From assembly GCA_937876995.1 (NCBI GenBank), contig CALEFD010000015.1:1-64000 (forward strand): a DNA stretch of 64,000 bases, in the 5' to 3' direction. Made by a program: the position numbers and the translations under genes. A model generated the notes under the pieces. It had not been told where the DNA came from. It did no database searches and saw only the letters and a list, made by a program, of their open reading frames with translations. Source of the DNA: an uncultured Bacteroidales bacterium (GTDB lineage: Bacteria > Bacteroidota > Bacteroidia > Bacteroidales > Bacteroidaceae). Shown here piece after piece: positions 19,239 to 28,440 of this stretch (positions are counted from its first letter, which is position 1; each line of letters starts with the position of its first letter).

Positions 19239-22200
19239 TAAACTATACCAACACCTTGTGTGGTGAGAGATGTCTTGGAGAAATACTTATCGTTGTTCTT
19301 GTTGTATCCTCTTAAACTTATTCTTGGTTTCTTGAAGAGTAACCATTCTACTTCAAAATCGCTAATTAAGTTTGAAGTGTTGGTTATTGCATTTTCTCTG
19401 TATCCAAAATTACCGTTCAGTAGAAGCCTGTTATTTAACAGGTGGGCTTCCATTATTCCTTCAAACTCTTTATCTGTCAGGTTTGCTTGGTCATTATTTA
19501 AGTAGCTGCCCGCAGTAACATTACCTGAAAGAGTAAAGTTGTTGTTGTTTATAACTTGCGACAATAGATTGTTTATCTGTGTATTTACAGTATTGTTAAA
19601 TAATGATTCCATAGCACTTGGCGATGTGGAAACATTTGTGTTGGCATAATCGTATGAATAGAATCTACCCATAGTAAGCAGATACATAAACTGCAGGTTG
19701 GTCTGTTCTTCTGTACTTGTAGAACTCTTAATAGCCTCTTTTTCCTCTTGTGAACCCTGTGGCAACTCTATGTTGAATGCCAATGAAGGTGAAGAAACAG
19801 TACCTGAAATGTCCATTAAACAATTCACTCTTACATTGTTATCGGACGATAGATTAACATCAAGATCACTTAATGATGCAGAATTAACAGTATGGATAGT
19901 ATGGAGATTGAGTTCTGCCGTGGATGGATGTCCGTTAAAAGTAACGTAACTATCGTTACTATCGGAGAACTTGAAATCTTTTCTAATCAGATTCTCTAAA
20001 GAGAAATTACACAATCCGTTAGTAACATTATATCTACCCAAAAGAGAAACACCCTGTTTGTTGCTATAGTCTGCTCTGATTTGTCCGCTTCCTCTTACTG
20101 TTCCATTAAGTGGGTCCATTAAAAGTTCTATCTCCGCATCATCGGTACAATCTATATTGAAACTTAGCTGAACATCGGTATTGACCTCTTTTGTGCTTTT
20201 TTTGCTTCTCTTTTTTTCTGTAATATCTTCTTTTATCTCTATTGCTACAGAATTTGCATCAACAATTTTTAGGAAACTGTTGTCTGCTACAGGGCCGGCA
20301 GACAGGTTGTAGCCAAATGTTGTTCCCGGTGCAGTAGTTGCGTCTGCTTTTACAATAAGCCCTTTGCTGTTTGATGTTGTTAAGTTTATTGAGCCGGTAG
20401 CAAATACATTAGCAAATAGATCTGTCGATTCAGTTTTGGGTATATTAAGAACTTGCATGTTTGTGATATACGCGTCCATATTTACAGCAAAGTCAATCAG
20501 GTCTGTATGGTCTATATTACACATCAGCAGGCCTTTGTTGCCTCTTTCGTCATAAAATTCAACATCGCGGAATATCATTTTGCCAGGTTGGAAGGTCAGA
20601 GTGTCATGCCTGATAATAAAACGTGTGTTTAATACACTCTGGTCTAAAACACCATCTTCCAGTATGGCTGTACCTTCAAGATCGAGAGTCTGTAAACCAC
20701 CAAATAATCTTATATTGCCAATGGCTTTACCGTTAACCTCTCTGAATATGTTTTTGGTGAAAGTATTTAGAAAATAGAGGTCTGTACGATTGGCATCGAT
20801 GTTAATGTCAATAAATCTGTTTTTAGGAGAATAATATCCTTCAAACAGAGTAGTGGCCTTGTCTTCGTCATTCATCAGTGCGTTTATATCAATGCACTCC
20901 AATTCCTGATTCCAGATACCTTCTATCTCTAAATGTCCTCCGTAAGATCCCATATAGGAGAAATTGTCGGCTGCCAAATTGCCAAAGAATGCAGGTGTCT
21001 CCAAAAGTGAAATTGCATGAATGTCGGCCGATGCAATTCCCTTAAATGAAACGCCACCTACATTAAACATATTGAATGTATTTTCTAAATCGATATTGTC
21101 AAAAGATATGTGTAAGCTATCCGTAGGTATGGACGATATTAATCCATCTGCCGATATGGATTGTTCTTTGTTAGCTAATTTAAAGTTGTCAATGCTGATT
21201 TTTCCGGAATCTGTTGCAATATAGAATTGAGATAGATTCCAATCCACATTATTTAAAGTAAGTCCCGTTCCTGACAACTGATGACGGCTTTTAATCCAGT
21301 CGTTTTGTCTGTTGAATTCTTCAAAGATGGTTAATGCAGATGTATTTATGTTCAGTTCATCTTTGTTGACACTATTCCATTGAACGTTTGTTTTAATACT
21401 ATCGTTTGCTGCCGATAGTGACACAATGATATTATTACCCGGATTAAATCCTGCGCTATAGTTGCCTGCCAAATTGATATTGGTCTTACCATTGTCTGAA
21501 TCTAAAGTTATATTACCGTTCCTAATGTAGTTGTCGTTTACGGAAACATCCGGAATGAGGGCAGTTACATTTGCTGTGTTGCTGTTTCCATTTACACTAT
21601 ATTGTATACTGGCAGCCTCTCCTAATTCTAAAGGTATGTGTAAAACGTTTTCATAGAAATTGGTAGGTGGTAATTGTATGTCAACCACAAAACGATCTGT
21701 AGAATTATGAATGGTGTTTAACCCTAATTTGCTCTTTAGCAGCCATTCGCTAAGTGTAGGAAGAGTCTTGTCTAAAACCATTACAAATGAATTAGGAAGT
21801 GTGGATAATTTATAATCTCCAACTATATCTATATTTGCAATGTCGCTCTTTAGGAATACATCGCGACGGTTGTATCCGTTTTCTTCTATTGTAAGTAATA
21901 TTTGTTCGTTAGTCTTGAATTCACCTTCCAAATCGCAATATGAAAGACTGTCAATGGTTAGTTTTCCGCGTAAATCATCAATAGTGTTGCCAATACTATT
22001 TGCCACTATATTTGCGGAAACTATCATACTGTCTCTGGAACTGAGATTTAAGTTGGTTAAATTTATCTCTTTTAAGTTGAGACTGATAGCCGTGTATGTG
22101 TCAGTAGCATCGGGTAAAACTTTAGCTTCTGCTAAAATATTGGCATTACTATCGTTATATGCGATGCTTGTTCTTATGGTATCGTTTAATAATGAACCAT

Positions 22201-23611
22201 CTACAGAAATGTTGTTGTAAACGTAATTATTGAAAGTTAAACTGCTTATGTTGCCGGAAAATGCTCCTTTTAAAGATGGACTTAATAAATTTCCATCTGC
22301 ATTCATTTGCAGTGAGCATCTTCCCAATTTGTTGTTGCTCAATAATCTTCCCAATTCAATATTGGAACCCAAAACAGAAACGTTTTGCTTTTCGTTGTTG
22401 CTTTTTATGGATAATTTAGCATTACCTGCACTTGATGCTATTTCTGCAACCGCATTCAGTTGGTCAATGTTGCCATCCAGAGAGATAAGTGTTTCTGATT
22501 CTCCAATGTTGGCAAGAATGCCGGGTATGGCTACCCCAAAACCGGATAGTTGCTCTGTTAGCGTGGTGTGAAGTTCTGCGCTGGTTTTGCCCAAAATTAC
22601 ACCTTTATCAATACTAAAGTCGCTTATGGAATATGGTGCTATTCCGTCGTTATTGTTTACAACTGAAGCTGTTATGTCAATGTCGAAACTCTTGTCTTCC
22701 GATACTATGTCAAATTGATTTATGTTGTAAATCTTTTCGTTACCTTCTGCCGCCAACGCAATGGATACGGAGTTGTCAATTGTTTCAGCTTGTGGAAGCA
22801 ATGCGGAGAAATCGGATCCTTTTACGGATGAAAACATTCCAATATTCCATACAAATCCTGATGGTGTATTAAAGGCTTCAAATCTATTGATGTTGATTTT
22901 ACTGCTGTTTGCAGATACTATCAGATTGTTAACTAATACGTTGTCTCTTCCGGCCCTTATGGCGCCGTTCATATTTGTAATAGATAAGCCTGAATGATCT
23001 GATACAGCTAGTTTGCGTAATCTTGCATTAATAGAATCTGTTGACAGATACTTAAGTGATATTGTGGTAGTTATCTTGTCTAATAAGATATGCGAACTGT
23101 TGAAAGAGTTAGGTGTCTCTTCCTGGTCAATAACGTTGTATTTAAATTTGCCGTTTTTAATGTAAACAGAATTTGCCCTTAATATTAGGTTGTTCTCTTT
23201 TTTTTCCGGTGCAGCCGATGAAACATGTACTAAAGTGGAACCTAAATTAGTGGCAGAACCCAAATCTTGCCTGTAAATGTTTACGTATGGATTTATAAGG
23301 CTTATTCTGGTTATATCCATTTTTTTCTTCAGCAGAGGTAAAATCCTAAACTGAACAACAGCTTTTGATGCTGAAATCAGTGTGTCGCCCAGATGGTCAT
23401 ATATTAACAAGTCATTAATAGAGATGCCGCAAGGGTGGGCCAGTTCTATGTTACTTGTAAATACTTCTGTGCCTAATGTCTCTGCCAATATAGTACCTGC
23501 ATAGCCTGCCACGTCCTGCTGTAGCTTTTTGCTGTTTAGCAGAAGATGGCTGCCCATGATTGCGGCAATAACTGCAATCAAAAGAATATGTATGGCTTTG
23601 CCGGTTTTCAT
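19223..23611 (-). CDS. tamB: Translocation and assembly module protein TamB
   Basis: The 1462-residue protein has an N-terminal signal-anchor helix (about 8-24) and a long repetitive beta-rich body of the AsmA/TamB type, which forms a hydrophobic groove across the periplasm. The C-terminal DUF490/TamB domain starts near residue 1000 and ends in an aromatic-terminated strand (VYEADF). TamB-like proteins work with an Omp85 partner in outer-membrane protein assembly or bridge lipid transport between membranes. No tamA/tamL partner gene is adjacent. The gene is monocistronic, with a -7 element right upstream. Confidence 0.9.
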   Translation of the reverse strand: MKTGKAIHILLIAVIAAIMGSHLLLNSKKLQQDVAGYAGTILAETLGTEVFTSNIELAHPCGISINDLLIYDHLGDTLISASKAVVQFRILPLLKKKMDITRISLINPYVNIYRQDLGSATNLGSTLVHVSSAAPEKKENNLILRANSVYIKNGKFKYNVIDQEETPNSFNSSHILLDKITTTISLKYLSTDSINARLRKLAVSDHSGLSITNMNGAIRAGRDNVLVNNLIVSANSSKININRFEAFNTPSGFVWNIGMFSSVKGSDFSALLPQAETIDNSVSIALAAEGNEKIYNINQFDIVSEDKSFDIDITASVVNNNDGIAPYSISDFSIDKGVILGKTSAELHTTLTEQLSGFGVAIPGILANIGESETLISLDGNIDQLNAVAEIASSAGNAKLSIKSNNEKQNVSVLGSNIELGRLLSNNKLGRCSLQMNADGNLLSPSLKGAFSGNISSLTFNNYVYNNISVDGSLLNDTIRTSIAYNDSNANILAEAKVLPDATDTYTAISLNLKEINLTNLNLSSRDSMIVSANIVANSIGNTIDDLRGKLTIDSLSYCDLEGEFKTNEQILLTIEENGYNRRDVFLKSDIANIDIVGDYKLSTLPNSFVMVLDKTLPTLSEWLLKSKLGLNTIHNSTDRFVVDIQLPPTNFYENVLHIPLELGEAASIQYSVNGNSNTANVTALIPDVSVNDNYIRNGNITLDSDNGKTNINLAGNYSAGFNPGNNIIVSLSAANDSIKTNVQWNSVNKDELNINTSALTIFEEFNRQNDWIKSRHQLSGTGLTLNNVDWNLSQFYIATDSGKISIDNFKLANKEQSISADGLISSIPTDSLHISFDNIDLENTFNMFNVGGVSFKGIASADIHAISLLETPAFFGNLAADNFSYMGSYGGHLEIEGIWNQELECIDINALMNDEDKATTLFEGYYSPKNRFIDINIDANRTDLYFLNTFTKNIFREVNGKAIGNIRLFGGLQTLDLEGTAILEDGVLDQSVLNTRFIIRHDTLTFQPGKMIFRDVEFYDERGNKGLLMCNIDHTDLIDFAVNMDAYITNMQVLNIPKTESTDLFANVFATGSINLTTSNSKGLIVKADATTAPGTTFGYNLSAGPVADNSFLKIVDANSVAIEIKEDITEKKRSKKSTKEVNTDVQLSFNIDCTDDAEIELLMDPLNGTVRGSGQIRADYSNKQGVSLLGRYNVTNGLCNFSLENLIRKDFKFSDSNDSYVTFNGHPSTAELNLHTIHTVNSASLSDLDVNLSSDNNVRVNCLMDISGTVSSPSLAFNIELPQGSQEEKEAIKSSTSTEEQTNLQFMYLLTMGRFYSYDYANTNVSTSPSAMESLFNNTVNTQINNLLSQVINNNNFTLSGNVTAGSYLNNDQANLTDKEFEGIMEAHLLNNRLLLNGNFGYRENAITNTSNLISDFEVEWLLFKKPRISLRGYNKNNDKYFSKTSLTTQGVGIVYEADF

Positions 23612-23633
23612 AACTCAAAATATTTCAACTTGC

Positions 23634-23641
23634 AAAGTTAC
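23634..23641 (-). promoter_or_regulatory. -7 promoter element for tamB
   Basis: TAACTTTG on the minus strand matches TAnnTTTG and lies 22 bases before the tamB ATG. Confidence 0.65.
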
Positions 23642-23743
23642 ATTTTGAAAAACAAAACCGCCAATAATAACATCCTTTTTTTTTAATAATGTGATTGTTG
23701 ATAACAAACCTACATTTTTATTCACAAATTAGTAGATATTTAA

Positions 23744-23751
23744 TATCTTTG
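23744..23751 (+). promoter_or_regulatory. -7 promoter element for the nqr operon
   Basis: TATCTTTG matches TAnnTTTG and lies 48 bases before nqrA. The region upstream is AT-rich. Confidence 0.65.
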
Positions 23752-23799
23752 CACCCAATTTTGATAAAGTGTGTTTTATAAATATATTCAACAAACAAA

Positions 23800-25158
23800 A
23801 TGGCAGAAATCATTAGATTGCGAAAGGGCTTGGACATTAAGTTGTTGGGTACTCCTGCTGAAACAGTAAACGAACTTAAAATTGGCGGTACAGTAGCACT
23901 GTGCCCTGATAATTTTACAGGCGTTACTCCAAAAGTAGTAGTAAAAGAACAACAGACTGTTAAAGCCGGCGAGGCGCTGTTTGTGGACAAGAATCATCCG
24001 GAGGTGAAGTTTGTATCGCCTGTAAGTGGTGAAGTTGTTGCAGTGAACAGAGGTGCCCGTAGAAAAGTGTTGAGCATTGTGGTAAAACCGAATGCAGAAC
24101 AGCAGTTTGTGGAGTTTGGTAAGAAGAGTGTACAATCTCTTTCTTGTGAAGAAGTTAAGGCGGCCTTGATAGAGTCGGGCTTGTTTGCGTTCTTCCGCCA
24201 ACGTCCATACGACGTGATTGCTTCTCCTGAAGATGCTCCACGTGGTATTTTCGTATCAGCATTCGATTCAAAACCCTTGGCTCCAAATTTTGAACTGATA
24301 CTTAAGGGTAATGAACTTGATTTCCAGACAGGTTTTAGCGCAATCGCAAAAATTGCTCCTACATCGCTTGGAATCAGTGCAGATCAAACTTCAACAGCAT
24401 TGTTGCAGGCAAAGAACGTTGATGTTTATGCTTTCAAAGGTGCTCATCCCGCAGGAAACGTAGGTGTTCAGATTAACCACATCAAGCCAATAAACAAGGG
24501 TGAAGTGGTTTGGACTATCGATCCGGAAGCGGTTATCTTTATTGGTCGTCTGTTCAATCTTGGACATATCGATATGACAAGAATCATAACTGTTGCAGGC
24601 GAAAAGATAGAAAAACCGGCTTATATGAAGGTGGTTCTCGGTAGCCAGATTTCAGATATAGTAAAAGGCAATTTGAAGGAGGGCAATGTTCGTGTTATAA
24701 ACGGTAACGTTTTGACCGGTAACAAAGCTGCTTTGGATGATTATCTGAATGCTTTTGCAAATACAGTGACAGCAATACCTGAAGGTGACGATGTAAATGA
24801 ATTCATGGGTTGGATTATGCCACGTTTCAAAGAGTATAGTGTAAACCGTACTTTCTTTGCTTGGTTGGCAAATATCTTCTGCCCAAAGAAACAGTTCAGC
24901 ATCGACGCCAGAATTAAGGGTGGTGAACGTCATATGATTATGTCGGGCGAATATGATAAGGTATTCCCAATGGATATCTATCCTGAATATCTTGTTAAAG
25001 CAATAATCACAGGTAACATCGATAAGATGGAGGCATACGGCATCTATGAAGTTGCTCCTGAAGATTTTGCATTATGTGAGTTTGTAGATTCCTCAAAACT
25101 TGAACTTCAGAGAATAGTTCGTGAGGGTTTGGATAATCTCCGTGCCGAAATGGCCTAA
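23800..25158 (+). CDS. nqrA: Na+-translocating NADH:quinone reductase subunit A
   Basis: The 452-residue cytoplasmic-side subunit of Na+-NQR lacks membrane helices. It starts MAEIIRLRKGLDIKLLG, typical of NqrA, and contains the RnfC-like barrel region (KFVSPVSGEVVAVNRG, HPEVKF) and the GSQISD segment. NqrA binds quinone and docks on NqrB. It is the first gene of nqrABCDEF, with 13 bases to nqrB. The complex couples NADH oxidation to sodium export. Confidence 0.95.
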   Translation: MAEIIRLRKGLDIKLLGTPAETVNELKIGGTVALCPDNFTGVTPKVVVKEQQTVKAGEALFVDKNHPEVKFVSPVSGEVVAVNRGARRKVLSIVVKPNAEQQFVEFGKKSVQSLSCEEVKAALIESGLFAFFRQRPYDVIASPEDAPRGIFVSAFDSKPLAPNFELILKGNELDFQTGFSAIAKIAPTSLGISADQTSTALLQAKNVDVYAFKGAHPAGNVGVQINHIKPINKGEVVWTIDPEAVIFIGRLFNLGHIDMTRIITVAGEKIEKPAYMKVVLGSQISDIVKGNLKEGNVRVINGNVLTGNKAALDDYLNAFANTVTAIPEGDDVNEFMGWIMPRFKEYSVNRTFFAWLANIFCPKKQFSIDARIKGGERHMIMSGEYDKVFPMDIYPEYLVKAIITGNIDKMEAYGIYEVAPEDFALCEFVDSSKLELQRIVREGLDNLRAEMA

Positions 25159-25171
25159 ATGAAAGGAAGAT

Positions 25172-26335
25172 ATGAGTTTGAAGAATTATATAGATCGTAT
25201 AAAACCGAATTTTGAAGAGGGCGGCAAACTGCAGGCTTTCCGTTCGGTTTTTGAAGGATTTGAAACATTCCTTTTTGTTCCGAATACAACAGCTAAAAGT
25301 GGTGTAAATATTCACGATGCAGTAGATAGCAAACGTATTATGATTATGGTTGTAATAGCTTTGTGTCCTGCACTGTTATTCGGTATGTATAACGTAGGTT
25401 ACCAGCATTTCCTGGCAGCCGGTCTTGAAATGAATTTCTGGCCAATGTTTTTCTATGGTTTCTTGGCAGTTTTGCCACGTCTCATAGTATCTTATGTAGT
25501 TGGTCTTACTATTGAATTCGTAGTTGCACAGTGGAAACACGAAGAGATACAGGAGGGATTCCTGGTGTCCGGATTTATCATTCCATTGATTGTTCCTGCT
25601 ACATGCCCATTGTGGATACTTGCTATTGCAGTTGCTTTTGCAGTAATCTTTGCAAAAGAGATATTTGGCGGTACAGGTATGAACTTCCTTAACGTAGCTC
25701 TTATTGCTCGTGCATTTATCTTCTTTGCATATCCTTCAGTAATTTCGGGTGATTCAGTTTGGGTGGTTGACCATGCAATATGTGGCTTAGGTGCAAATCT
25801 GCCTGATGGCTTTACAGCAGCTACTGCATTGGGACAGGCTGCTACAGCAACAACTACAGCCGGTTTCGACTGGAATATGGTTTGGGGCTTTATCCCGGGT
25901 TCAGTAGGTGAAACAAGCGTAGTGGCTATTGCTTTGGGTGCTGCACTTCTTCTCTATACAGGAATAGCAAGCTGGAAGACAATGCTTTCAGTATTTGTAG
26001 GTGGTATTCTTACAGTTCTTCTGTTCAATAACTTTGGACCTGATACAGCTATCGCAAATATGCCTTGGTATGAACACTTGGTATTGGGTGGTTTTGCTTT
26101 TGGTGCTGTGTTTATGGCAACAGACCCTGTTACATCTGCCAGAACAGAAGTTGGTAAATACATCTACGGTTTGTTAATAGGTACAATGGCTATACTTATC
26201 CGTGTATTGAACCCTGGTTATCCGGAAGGTATGATGTTGGCAATATTGCTGATGAACTGCTTTGCTCCACTTATTGACTACTGTGTAGTTCAGGTAAATG
26301 TGAACAAACGCGCTAAACGATTAACTAATAAATAA
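25172..26335 (+). CDS. nqrB: Na+-translocating NADH:quinone reductase subunit B
   Basis: The 387-residue membrane subunit has about ten hydrophobic helices and forms the sodium-translocating core with covalently bound FMN. A candidate FMN-attachment threonine lies in DGFTAATALG (about residue 220), equivalent to the D-x-x-T/S-x-A-T flavinylation motif; flavinylation normally needs ApbE, which is not in this window. The cytoplasmic N-terminal extension is of normal length. It is followed 5 bases later by nqrC. Confidence 0.95.
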   Translation: MSLKNYIDRIKPNFEEGGKLQAFRSVFEGFETFLFVPNTTAKSGVNIHDAVDSKRIMIMVVIALCPALLFGMYNVGYQHFLAAGLEMNFWPMFFYGFLAVLPRLIVSYVVGLTIEFVVAQWKHEEIQEGFLVSGFIIPLIVPATCPLWILAIAVAFAVIFAKEIFGGTGMNFLNVALIARAFIFFAYPSVISGDSVWVVDHAICGLGANLPDGFTAATALGQAATATTTAGFDWNMVWGFIPGSVGETSVVAIALGAALLLYTGIASWKTMLSVFVGGILTVLLFNNFGPDTAIANMPWYEHLVLGGFAFGAVFMATDPVTSARTEVGKYIYGLLIGTMAILIRVLNPGYPEGMMLAILLMNCFAPLIDYCVVQVNVNKRAKRLTNK

Positions 26336-26340
26336 GGTAT

Positions 26341-27141
26341 ATGGCTACAAAAGAATTTAAGTGTAAGGTTTGTGGCTATGTCCACAAAGGCGATAAGGCT
26401 CCTGATGTATGTCCTGTATGTAAGGCCGGTGCTTCTGAATTTGAAGCTGTAAAGAAGGGCTTGGATACAAATAGTAACATATATACAGTAGTTTATGCAG
26501 CTGTAATGGTTGTTATTGTTGCTTTCTTGCTTGTGTTCGTTTCTGATTCACTGAAAGAACGTCAACAGGCAAACATCATTCAGGATACATATAAGCAGAT
26601 ACTTTATTCATTGAACATTCGTGAAATGAGTAATGTAGCTGAAACTTATAAATCAACAATTGAAGGTGATTATCTGATGAATGCAGATGGTTCATTGACA
26701 CAGCTTTCTGATGATGAGTTCTGCACAAAGTATAAGAGCGAATTCAAATCAGGCAGATTACACATCTTCAAGGCTAATGTTGATGGTGCTGTAAAGTACA
26801 TAATTCCTGTAAACGGATTAGGTTTGTGGGGTGAAATTTGGGGCTATGTTGCACTGAATGAAGACCGCAATACTATTTATGGAACATATTTTTCACACGC
26901 TTCAGAAACTCCTGGTTTGGGTGGTGAAGTAGGTACACAGTATTTCCAGGAACGCTTTATTGGCAAACAGATTTTACAGAATGGCAATGTTAATTTGTCT
27001 GTTGTAAAGTTTGGCCAGGCTAAAGATGGTGTTTATGAAGTAGATGGTTTGACCGGTGCTACAATTACATCTAAAGGTGTTAACTCAATGCTTAACGATG
27101 TGCTTAGTGCATACAAACCTTTTTTTAATGGTAACAACTAA
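26341..27141 (+). CDS. nqrC: NqrC with N-terminal rubredoxin-like domain
   Basis: The 266-residue protein is a fusion. Residues 1-40 form a rubredoxin-like zinc-ribbon/iron site of the rubrerythrin C-terminal type: C8-x2-C11-G-Y, then APDVCPVC with C24-x2-C27. From about residue 42 the usual NqrC begins (LDTNSNIYTVVYAA), with one transmembrane helix (about 48-69) and a periplasmic FMN domain ending in the flavinylation motif DGLTGATITS, in which T241 would carry FMN. No stop or internal ATG separates the two parts: the next Met, M58, is inside the helix. Ordinary NqrC proteins lack the first 40 residues. The topology puts the rubredoxin domain in the cytoplasm, near the FAD/[2Fe-2S] subunit NqrF. 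Confidence 0.92.
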   Translation: MATKEFKCKVCGYVHKGDKAPDVCPVCKAGASEFEAVKKGLDTNSNIYTVVYAAVMVVIVAFLLVFVSDSLKERQQANIIQDTYKQILYSLNIREMSNVAETYKSTIEGDYLMNADGSLTQLSDDEFCTKYKSEFKSGRLHIFKANVDGAVKYIIPVNGLGLWGEIWGYVALNEDRNTIYGTYFSHASETPGLGGEVGTQYFQERFIGKQILQNGNVNLSVVKFGQAKDGVYEVDGLTGATITSKGVNSMLNDVLSAYKPFFNGNN

Positions 27142-27158
27142 AATTGGGAGAAACTATT

Positions 27159-27779
27159 ATGGCAAATAAGAATAAAGAGATATTCGGTCAGCCCGTATGG
27201 GTAAACAACCCTGTAGTTGTGCAGATTTTGGGTATCTGTTCTGCTCTTGCAGTAACAGCTCAGTTAAAACCTGCAATAGTTATGGGATTGTCTGTAACAG
27301 TTATTGTAGCTCTATCCAATGTTGTGGTTTCTCTTCTTAGAAAGACCATTCCTAACCGTATAAGAATTATTGTACAGTTGGTTGTTGTTGCTGCTTTGGT
27401 TACAGTAGTGAGTGAAATTTTGAAAGCCTTTGCATACGATGTAAGTGTTCAGTTGTCAGTATATATAGGCCTTATTATTACAAACTGTATTCTTATGGGA
27501 CGTTTGGAAGCTTTTGCTATGCAGAATGGACCAAAAGAATCACTGCTTGATGGTATAGGTAACGGTTTGGGTTATGCTGCAATACTTATCATAGTTGCAT
27601 TTGTTCGTGAATTGTTAGGTAGCGGTACTCTGTTTGGATTCCAGGTAATACCACAATGGTGTTATGAACACGGATATTTGAACAACGGTATGATGCTTAT
27701 GTCACCAATGGCTCTTATATTGGTGGGTTGCATTATCTGGGTACACAGAGCTCAGTTTAAAGATTTACAAGAAAAATAA
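27159..27779 (+). CDS. nqrD: Na+-translocating NADH:quinone reductase subunit D
   Basis: The 206-residue membrane subunit has six hydrophobic helices. The segments GICSALAVTAQLKPAIVMGL and ITNCILMGRLEAFAM are typical; the Cys in these half-helices helps bind the intramembrane [2Fe-2S] centre with NqrE. I chose ATG 27159, preceded by GGGAG, over a TTG at 27144 in the same frame. It is 17 bases after nqrC and 19 bases before nqrE. Confidence 0.93.
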   Translation: MANKNKEIFGQPVWVNNPVVVQILGICSALAVTAQLKPAIVMGLSVTVIVALSNVVVSLLRKTIPNRIRIIVQLVVVAALVTVVSEILKAFAYDVSVQLSVYIGLIITNCILMGRLEAFAMQNGPKESLLDGIGNGLGYAAILIIVAFVRELLGSGTLFGFQVIPQWCYEHGYLNNGMMLMSPMALILVGCIIWVHRAQFKDLQEK

Positions 27780-27798
27780 TTAAAGGCGGAAATTAATT

Positions 27799-28425
27799 AT
27801 GGAACACTTTTTTAGTTTGTTTGTAAGGTCGATTTTCGTCGACAATATGGTATTTGCATTCTTCTTGGGTATGTGTTCATATCTGGCAGTATCTAAGAAT
27901 GTAAAGACTGCGTTGGGACTTGGTGTTGCTGTTATCTTTGTACAGCTTATAACACTGCCTGTTAACTATCTGCTCCAGACAAAGGTACTTGGTCCTGACT
28001 GTTTGGTAGAAGGTGTTGACTTGTCATTCCTTGGTTTTATTCTCTTTATAGCTGTTATTGCAGGTATAGTACAGTTGGTTGAAATGGTGGTAGAAAAGTT
28101 CTCTCCATCACTTTATGCTTCACTTGGTATCTTCTTGCCACTTATAGCTGTAAACTGTGCAATTATGGGTGGATCTCTGTTTATGCAACAACGCGTAGAG
28201 ATGGATCCTTCATCAACACAGGCTATTACTTGCTTTGGTGATTCTATTGCATTTGCATTGGGCTCAGGTATTGGTTGGATGCTTGCAATAGTATGTCTTG
28301 CTGCTATTCGTGAGAAACTTGAGTATAGTGATGTTCCCGGTCCTTTGAAAGGCGTAGGTATAACATTTATAACAGTAGGTCTTATGTCTATGGCATTTAT
28401 GTGCTTCTCAGGACTTGCATTATAA
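27799..28425 (+). CDS. nqrE: Na+-translocating NADH:quinone reductase subunit E
   Basis: The 208-residue membrane subunit is the inverted-topology partner of NqrD. It has six helices, the start [20 protein letters not shown] and the second Cys-bearing segment [13 protein letters not shown], which together with NqrD Cys residues coordinate the membrane iron-sulfur centre. It is followed 15 bases later by nqrF, with AGGAGG-like bases just before the nqrF start (AAGGAGG at about 28428-28434). Confidence 0.95.
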   Translation: MEHFFSLFVRSIFVDNMVFAFFLGMCSYLAVSKNVKTALGLGVAVIFVQLITLPVNYLLQTKVLGPDCLVEGVDLSFLGFILFIAVIAGIVQLVEMVVEKFSPSLYASLGIFLPLIAVNCAIMGGSLFMQQRVEMDPSSTQAITCFGDSIAFALGSGIGWMLAIVCLAAIREKLEYSDVPGPLKGVGITFITVGLMSMAFMCFSGLAL

Positions 28426-28440
28426 TAAGGAGGAAATATT

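Noticed and set aside
27144..27158. TTG start for nqrD
   Set aside because: The ATG at 27159 is preceded by purine-rich GGGAG at a good distance and gives the usual N-terminus.
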